From DATLFA01 sp039934635 (lineage in GTDB: Bacteria > Actinomycetota > Acidimicrobiia > Acidimicrobiales > WLNW01), in NCBI GenBank assembly GCA_039934635.1, contig JBDTLT010000011.1, forward strand, positions 1 through 64,000: 64,000 nucleotides of DNA, in the 5' to 3' direction. Below are positions 58,923 to 64,000 of the stretch, in pieces. Position 1 is the stretch's first letter. Every line of letters begins with the position of its first letter. Made by a program: the position numbers and the translations under genes. The notes below the pieces were generated by a model. It made no database searches and was not told the DNA's origin. It was given only the letters and a program-made list of their open reading frames with translations.

Positions 58923-61460
58923 TCAGCGAATCAGGTTGATACCGAGGCGCTCCCGCTCGCGAATGCGCAACGCAGCTTGCACCAACAGTCGCTCTCGGTG
59001 TTGACGGATCTGCAGCTGACCTTGCTCGGGAGGATTTGCGTCGAGGAACGCCTCGATATTGTGCACCTGGTCCGGCTCGGCAAGGGCGACGATGCCGGCC
59101 AGCATGCGCGAGATGCTGTTGCTTGGGAACCGCGCGACGACGAGGTCCCACTTCGAAGTTACGAACAACCAGGCGTCGAATCCACAAAATCGATTCTGCA
59201 TGGCGCGCGCAAGGAGGTAAGGGCCGTCTTGGGTTCGAATACGTCCGTCAGCGCACATTGCCAATGTGTTGGCGAACAACTTCGGATCGGCGACATCGGC
59301 AAGCGCGCTGCGGAAGCGCTCTTCGTCCTGTGGCGAGGTGGCGTGCTGCATGCGGCGAATCAACTCGCCATACTCGTCGCTGGTGGCGTGGATCGCGACG
59401 ACACCGATCGATGCGGCCAGTAGCGCTGGGTCGTCGTCGCCGTCGCGGACCACGGTTCGTGCGCGATCGATCGTCGCCGGATCGTCGGCGAGGCGACCGA
59501 GTGCTCCGAATAGTGTGGCCCGAAGCTGTCTCGATCGATCGTCGCCGAGCGCGCGCTGCGACAGTGCGTCGTACGCTGGCCTCACCAGAGCATCGACACG
59601 CTGCTGGAACCGCGGCCGATCGCTCGGCGCGACGACTCGCCAGAGTGTGTCGAGGGCCCCGATTATGCGCTGCCAGACCGAGAGATCGCGGTCGTCGCGA
59701 AAGCCATCCAGGATCTCGATGAAGCGTGTCGCTTCGAGGCGGCTGGATACGGTCAACGCCCACGCGTCGTCGATGAAGCTGTAACGCTCGATTGGCGAGA
59801 GGCCACTCGGTCCGTTGGCGATGACGTCATCCAAAACGGCCTCGGGCAACTGCGCGCGGTAGAAGCCAGAGCTGTCGACGTTGAGATTGATGATGCCGTT
59901 ACCCCGCACGCGTGCTCCTTCGGGCATGGCGATCGTCATCGAGCGATCTTCGAGCAAGACCCGCGACTCGTGAGGGCCCGAAGGGGTCGACACTCGCAGT
60001 CGCAGAGGGATCGACCACCGCGAATCGTCGAGCGGGCTGTCAAACGCGAAGCGCGCCTGCTCCACGGTGATGGCATCGTCCGCGAGCGAGTTGATGGCGA
60101 TCACGGGATAGCCACCTTGGAAAATCCAGCTTTCCATCGTGCGTCGTACCGGCTCGCCACTCGCCGCCTCGAGCGCGACCCACAAGTCGCTCGTCTCGGT
60201 ATTGCCGTACGCATGTTGCTGCATGTACTGGCGGATGCCGAGACGGAACTGCTCCTCACCCAGAAATTGCTCGAGCATGCGGACGACCGCCGCACCCTTC
60301 TCGTAGGTCAAGACGTCGAACATCGCTTCGGCATCGGTTGGCGAGAGCACTTCGAATTCGATCGGTCGAGTGGACACGAGGCTGTCGACGTCGAACGCCG
60401 CAGTACGCGAGAGGCCGAAGTCGGTCCATCGTTGCCAGTCGGGTCGATAGGCGTCGGTGGCCTTCATCTCCATGAAGGTGGCAAATGCTTCGTTGAGCCA
60501 GATGCCGTTCCACCATTGCATCGTCACGAGGTCGCCGAACCACATGTGCGCGAGTTCGTGCGCGATGACGTCGACCACGCGTTGCAACTCGGGTTGCGTC
60601 GCGGCGTCGGGGTCGACGAGCAACGCCGTCTCGCGGAACGTGACGCAACCCAAGTTCTCCATCGCACCGAATGCGAAGTCGGGAATGGCGACGAGGTCGA
60701 GCTTGTCGCCCGGGTATGGCCGGTCGAAGTAGTCGGCGAAGTAGCGCAGGCAGAACTGCGCGACGTCGAGTGCGAACGGCGTCAGGTGTGCGCGATCGGG
60801 ACGAGCAACGACCCGCAGCGGCGTGCCGGCGACGTCGACCGCCGGCGTGACCGACAGCGGACCGACGATGAACGCCACCAGGTAGGTCGACATGGGCATC
60901 GTGGTCGCGAATTCGACGCGGCGCCGGCCGTCCCCAGTGGGTGTGGAGCGCGTCTCGAGCGCGTTGGAAACCACCGTCGCCGATTCGTCGACGACCATCG
61001 TGATCGCGAAGGTGGCCTTGAAATCGGGCTCGTCCCAGCACGGGAAGGCGCGTCGGGCGTCGGTCGCCTCGAATTGCGTGGTGGCGAGGACCTGCTCGGT
61101 GCCTCCGTCGTCGACGAAAGTGCTGCGATAGAAGCCTCGCAGGCGGTCGTTGAGTCCACCGGCGAACTCGAGGTGGATGCGCAGCGGGCCAGGGGTCAGT
61201 GTGCGAGACGGATCGAGGTGGAGGCGCTCGTCGGCGGCGTCGATCGTGGGGCGCAGCGCCACGCGCTCACCGGCGACCTCGAGCCACGCATCGCGGATCT
61301 CGAGATCGAGCGCGTTGAGCGAGATCGTCGCGGTCTCGGTGGCAACCGTGGCGTCGATGTCGACGGTGCCGTCGAACACACCCGCTACGAGATCGGGGGC
61401 GAGTACGAGCGAGTAGTGCGAGGGAACGACCGCACGAGGCAGCCGGTAGGCGTTGGTCAT
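58923..61460 (-). CDS. pepN: Aminopeptidase N (M1 family)
   Basis: This zinc metalloaminopeptidase has 845 residues. The exopeptidase motif is GAMENLG (265-271), the zinc site is HELAHMWFG (301-309) with the third ligand Glu324 in WLNEAFA, and the C-terminal ERAP1-like helical domain runs to the end. It removes N-terminal residues from peptides in the cytosol. AGGAG precedes the ATG at 61460. It lies downstream of nothing obvious and forms its own unit. Confidence 0.95.
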   Translation of the reverse strand: MTNAYRLPRAVVPSHYSLVLAPDLVAGVFDGTVDIDATVATETATISLNALDLEIRDAWLEVAGERVALRPTIDAADERLHLDPSRTLTPGPLRIHLEFAGGLNDRLRGFYRSTFVDDGGTEQVLATTQFEATDARRAFPCWDEPDFKATFAITMVVDESATVVSNALETRSTPTGDGRRRVEFATTMPMSTYLVAFIVGPLSVTPAVDVAGTPLRVVARPDRAHLTPFALDVAQFCLRYFADYFDRPYPGDKLDLVAIPDFAFGAMENLGCVTFRETALLVDPDAATQPELQRVVDVIAHELAHMWFGDLVTMQWWNGIWLNEAFATFMEMKATDAYRPDWQRWTDFGLSRTAAFDVDSLVSTRPIEFEVLSPTDAEAMFDVLTYEKGAAVVRMLEQFLGEEQFRLGIRQYMQQHAYGNTETSDLWVALEAASGEPVRRTMESWIFQGGYPVIAINSLADDAITVEQARFAFDSPLDDSRWSIPLRLRVSTPSGPHESRVLLEDRSMTIAMPEGARVRGNGIINLNVDSSGFYRAQLPEAVLDDVIANGPSGLSPIERYSFIDDAWALTVSSRLEATRFIEILDGFRDDRDLSVWQRIIGALDTLWRVVAPSDRPRFQQRVDALVRPAYDALSQRALGDDRSRQLRATLFGALGRLADDPATIDRARTVVRDGDDDPALLAASIGVVAIHATSDEYGELIRRMQHATSPQDEERFRSALADVADPKLFANTLAMCADGRIRTQDGPYLLARAMQNRFCGFDAWLFVTSKWDLVVARFPSNSISRMLAGIVALAEPDQVHNIEAFLDANPPEQGQLQIRQHRERLLVQAALRIRERERLGINLIR

Positions 61461-61620
61461 ATCGGGCTCCTGCGCGCGGGGGCACGCGAAACCCTGAAGG
61501 CTACGGGCCTGGCGCGACTGTCATCGGATATTCACACAATTGATGGTCGTCTGTGATCGAATAGAACGTAATAACGCCTGTTGGCACCGCCTTCTTCAAC
61601 CGGACAAGAGTGAGGCACCG

Positions 61621-61809
61621 GTGAAGCTCTTCCCTCGTAAGCGTCACCCTTCCATCGAGACCGACCCCGAACTACGCGCCGCGTTCGACGATCCTCGAGA
61701 AGCCACCCGCGAGGCCGCCGACGACTTCGACGACGACGCGTTCGCACGCGCCATCGAGGAAGGACGGGCCCGCGATCCCGAGGGCTACGGCGACCAAAAG
61801 ATCGCCTGA
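61621..61809 (+). CDS. Small acidic protein, unknown function
   Basis: The 62-residue protein has a basic start (KLFPRKRHPS) and an acidic, helical remainder (REATREAADDFDDDAFARAI). The GTG at 61621 has GAGG at suitable spacing; an ATG at 61543 would add 26 residues. The family is not recognised. It lies 56 nt before the PfkB kinase gene on the same strand. Confidence 0.6.
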   Translation: MKLFPRKRHPSIETDPELRAAFDDPREATREAADDFDDDAFARAIEEGRARDPEGYGDQKIA

Positions 61810-61865
61810 GGGCCGGTCGCCGTCTACCCTTCGTCCCCGGGCGAACGAGAGCGGAGACCGAGCCA

Positions 61866-62843
61866 GTGCAACAGAACAAGTTCGACGTGGTTGGCGTCGG
61901 CAACGCGATTGTCGATGTCATCTCCAACGTCGACGACGACTTCGTGGCTCGGCACGGGCTCAACAAGGGCGCGATGACGCTCATCGACCAGGAGCGCGCC
62001 ATCGAGCTCTATGCCTCCATGCCACCGGGCATCGAGGCGTCCGGTGGGTCCGCGGCCAACACGATGGCCGGTCTGGCCTCCTTCGGGGGGCGAGCGGGCT
62101 ACATCGGCAAGGTTCGCGACGACCAGCTCGGTGACGTCTTCCGCCACGACATCCGCGCGAGCGGGGTGGCCTACGACGTCGATCCGGGCAATTCCGGCCC
62201 GTCGACCGCTCGGTGCCTCATCCAGGTGACACCCGACGCGCAACGCACGATGAACACCTTTCTCGGCATTTCCGCGCTGTTGAGCCCCGACGACGTCGAC
62301 GCCGACCTCGTCGCTTCGGCGAGCGTCGTCTATTGCGAGGGCTACCTGTGGGACGTCGACATCGCCAAACAGGCGATTCGCAAGGCGATGGACATCGCCC
62401 AGCAGGCTGGCCGCAAGGTCGCCTTGACGCTGTCCGACTCGTTCTGCGTCGACCGCCACCGAGGTGAGTGGCGCGAGCTCATCAGGGACAAGGTCGACAT
62501 CGTGTTCGCCAACGAGGCCGAGCTCTGCGCGCTGTACGAATGCGACTGGACGAATGCAGCGCGTCACATCACGGCCGAGGTCGAGGTCGGCTGCCTGACG
62601 CGCAGCGAGCGGGGCTCCACGATCGTGGTGGGCCGCGAGCGCTTCGATGTCGACGCGCATCCCGTCCACCGCGTGGTCGATACCACCGGCGCCGGCGACC
62701 TCTACGCGTCGGGCTTCCTGTTCGGCTACACCCGCGGTTACGACATGCGCCGCTGCGCCGAGCTGGCCGGCCTCGCGGCGGCCGAGATCATCGGCCACCT
62801 GGGCGCCCGCCCGGCCCGGCCCCTCACCGCACTGGTCGGCTGA
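61866..62843 (+). CDS. PfkB family carbohydrate/nucleoside kinase (adenosine kinase-like)
   Basis: The 325-residue kinase shows the PfkB pattern: GNAIVDVISNVDDDF at the N-terminus, SGGSAANTMAGLASFGG, NEAELCALY, and the active-site DTTGAGDLYASGFLFG with the catalytic Asp. Sequence features resemble the adenosine/ribokinase group, so phosphorylation of adenosine or another nucleoside is likely but not certain. The GTG at 61866 follows CGGAGA. It is upstream of the TetR gene, separated by the operator at 62,858. Confidence 0.88.
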   Translation: MQQNKFDVVGVGNAIVDVISNVDDDFVARHGLNKGAMTLIDQERAIELYASMPPGIEASGGSAANTMAGLASFGGRAGYIGKVRDDQLGDVFRHDIRASGVAYDVDPGNSGPSTARCLIQVTPDAQRTMNTFLGISALLSPDDVDADLVASASVVYCEGYLWDVDIAKQAIRKAMDIAQQAGRKVALTLSDSFCVDRHRGEWRELIRDKVDIVFANEAELCALYECDWTNAARHITAEVEVGCLTRSERGSTIVVGRERFDVDAHPVHRVVDTTGAGDLYASGFLFGYTRGYDMRRCAELAGLAAAEIIGHLGARPARPLTALVG

Positions 62844-62857
62844 CCGCTCGCAGCGTG

Positions 62858-62878
62858 CGATAATAACCGTTATCATCG
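62858..62878 (+). promoter_or_regulatory. Inverted-repeat operator overlapping the tetR promoter
   Basis: CGATAATAAC-C-GTTATCATCG has 10-bp arms with one mismatch. TATCAT (62871-62876), inside it, lies 7 nt before the ATG at 62884 and could be the -10 box. Binding by the encoded TetR protein would shut off its own leaderless transcript. Confidence 0.65.
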
Positions 62879-62883
62879 GGTCG

Positions 62884-63489
62884 ATGGACCCGAATGGTGA
62901 CGACACCCGCGCCCGCCTGCTGCGGGCGGCGGCCGACGTGTTCGCCGAGCGCGGCTATGCCGGTGCGGGCGTCGCCGAGATCGCCCGCCGCGCCGGGCTG
63001 ACCACGGGTGCCATCTACAGCCAGTTCGCGGACAAGTCGGGGTTGCTGCTCGAAGCCATCGACGCCGTGTCGACCCACGAGGTGCGCGCCGTGCTGCAAG
63101 GCGCGCGTCCGCCGCACGATCGAGCGACCGACATCTTGGCCACGATCGGCAGCCACCTCGTCGAGCCCGCCACCGACGGCGGACAGTCGCTATTGCTCGA
63201 AGCGTTCGTGGCTGCGAGACGTGATCCCGAGCTCGCAGCCATGTTGCGCCAGCGCATCGGCGATCAAGACCATTGGTTGGCCAAGTTGGTCGATGCGGCA
63301 AAAGCCGATGGCACCGTCGACCCCGCGCTCGATACCGATGCGATCGTGACGTTGTGCCATTCGATCGCGCTGGGCTTCCTGCTCTTCCGCTCGATCGAAC
63401 GTGAACTGCCGTCGCCGGTGGCGTGGCGCGACGTCATCGATCGACTCGTCGTCGCCGCCGCGACCAATTCGTTACAGATGGAGACATGA
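62884..63489 (+). CDS. TetR/AcrR family transcriptional regulator
   Basis: The 201-residue regulator has an N-terminal helix-turn-helix (RARLLRAAADVFAERGYAG, IARRAGLTTGAIYSQFADK) and a helical ligand-binding domain with the AEGV-like C-terminus. The operator at 62,858-62,878 lies directly before its ATG. The next gene starts 1 nt after its stop, so it probably controls that ferritin-like gene in the same transcript. Confidence 0.92.
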   Translation: MDPNGDDTRARLLRAAADVFAERGYAGAGVAEIARRAGLTTGAIYSQFADKSGLLLEAIDAVSTHEVRAVLQGARPPHDRATDILATIGSHLVEPATDGGQSLLLEAFVAARRDPELAAMLRQRIGDQDHWLAKLVDAAKADGTVDPALDTDAIVTLCHSIALGFLLFRSIERELPSPVAWRDVIDRLVVAAATNSLQMET

Positions 63490-63490
63490 C

Positions 63491-64000
63491 ATGTCCGAGC
63501 AATTCATGGACCGCGATGTCAACGATGTCGAAGCGATCATCGCAGTCGTCAACACCGATGTCGATGCCGTCGAGCATTCCGTTGCCGATCATGCCGAGGC
63601 CATCTTCACGTGGGACTACGAGAAGGGCGCGCGACCGGCGCTGCAAAAGCTTTACGAAAAGGCCAAGCGCAGTCAATGGAATGTCGAGACCGACATCGAC
63701 TGGTCGATCGACGTCGACCCTGCGCATGTATTGGCGTTCTTGACCGACGGCAAGGGCGAGGCGATACCGCGGTCGATTCGCGAGAACCCGGATCTGCCGA
63801 TGCGGCTCTGGGGCGACGCCGAATGGGTCGAGTTCGGTATCGAATCGCTCAACTGGCGTATCTCGCAGTTCCTGCACGGCGAACAAGGCGCGCTGATGTG
63901 CACTGCCAAGATCGTCGAGACCTGCCCGTGGATCGACGCCAAGTACTACGCGGCGACGCAGGTGATGGACGAGGCGCGCCACGTCGAGGTCTTCGCCAAG
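63491..64000 (+). CDS. Ferritin-like diiron protein (incomplete at window end)
   Basis: The first 170 residues are present, and the gene runs off the window end. FTWDYEKGARPALQKLYEKA and QWNVETDIDWSI are recognisable from actinobacterial ferritin-like proteins, with helical segments and an ARHVE motif (VMDEARHVEVF) that provides Glu and His of a carboxylate-bridged diiron site. Relatives act as N-oxygenases or fatty-acid-type oxidases. It follows the TetR gene after 1 nt. The function is open. Confidence 0.82.
   Translation, partial: MSEQFMDRDVNDVEAIIAVVNTDVDAVEHSVADHAEAIFTWDYEKGARPALQKLYEKAKRSQWNVETDIDWSIDVDPAHVLAFLTDGKGEAIPRSIRENPDLPMRLWGDAEWVEFGIESLNWRISQFLHGEQGALMCTAKIVETCPWIDAKYYAATQVMDEARHVEVFAK

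Noticed and set aside
1..64000. CRISPR arrays, insertion sequences, phage genes, tRNA or rRNA genes
   Set aside because: No regularly spaced repeats, transposase motifs, terminal repeats or tRNA-like cloverleaves with CCA ends were seen when reading both strands. A formal tRNAscan or BLAST was not possible.

Overview
The window looks like a piece of a high-GC actinobacterial chromosome, most likely an Acidimicrobiia-type (Ilumatobacter-like) organism. This assignment is inference: it rests on GC-rich third codon positions, frequent GTG starts, F420-dependent and NDMA-type enzymes, an unusually dense set of acyl-CoA dehydrogenases, and many promoters lying directly against start codons. No rRNA, tRNA, phage, IS element or CRISPR array was seen. 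Genes are tightly packed, with many 1-8 nt overlaps.

Layout. (1) 0-9.1 kb: a K+-independent-type membrane pyrophosphatase, a HIT protein, a DUF429 protein, two SDR-family proteins, a secreted glutaminyl cyclotransferase, and a first heteromeric acyl-CoA dehydrogenase pair. (2) 9.2-17 kb: iron-sulfur cluster assembly, split into two convergent operons (sufB-X-sufD-Rieske ferredoxin-sufC1 on +; sufC2-sufS-sufU on -). Each has its own SufC ATPase, and both are preceded by the same ~32-nt element with an ACTA-N6-TAGT inverted repeat. (3) 17.5-23.3 kb: a lone acyl-CoA dehydrogenase, a possibly structured RNA region, an alpha/beta-hydrolase-fold protein without a nucleophile serine, and a surface-glycan set (sugar transferase, Gmd, Fcl for GDP-L-fucose). 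(4) 23.4-40.7 kb: lipid or steroid-type acyl-CoA catabolism, comprising a DUF35 OB-fold protein, two divergent thiolase-fold proteins, an SDR, four acyl-CoA dehydrogenases, a CoA ligase and an enoyl-CoA hydratase/isomerase. An aquaporin, a nitroreductase with its GntR regulator, a P-II protein and an APC permease are interspersed. (5) 40.7-46.2 kb: a membrane-anchored unknown, a PPOX-type protein, a methyltransferase, then an operon of a CoA ligase with an extra N-terminal domain, an ArsC-family gene with an in-frame UGA, and a Rieske oxygenase. (6) 46.4-64 kb: DUF445, HrpB helicase, an EEP-family phosphatase, a P450, an LLM oxidoreductase, a lipoprotein metallopeptidase, an alcohol dehydrogenase/ferredoxin/NUDIX/ferredoxin-reductase operon, a metallophosphoesterase, aminopeptidase N, a PfkB kinase, and a TetR regulator with a partial ferritin-like gene.

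The most striking observation is at 44,496-44,858. It is an ArsC-family thiol oxidoreductase whose catalytic cysteine codon is TGA, followed 16 nt later by a perfect 7-bp hairpin with a GGUC apical loop, which resembles a bacterial SECIS. This is best read as a selenocysteine-containing ArsC-like protein. Conventional gene calling would truncate it to a start at about 44,550 and lose the active site.

The parts connect as follows. The Suf systems would supply Fe-S clusters to the Rieske proteins and the ferredoxin. The ferredoxin and its reductase are plausible redox partners for the P450 and Rieske oxygenase. CoA ligases, acyl-CoA dehydrogenases, hydratase and thiolase-like enzymes fit beta-oxidation of long or polycyclic acyl chains. 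A recurring TAGGNT-like hexamer 6-8 nt before start codons suggests that much of this region is transcribed as leaderless mRNA.
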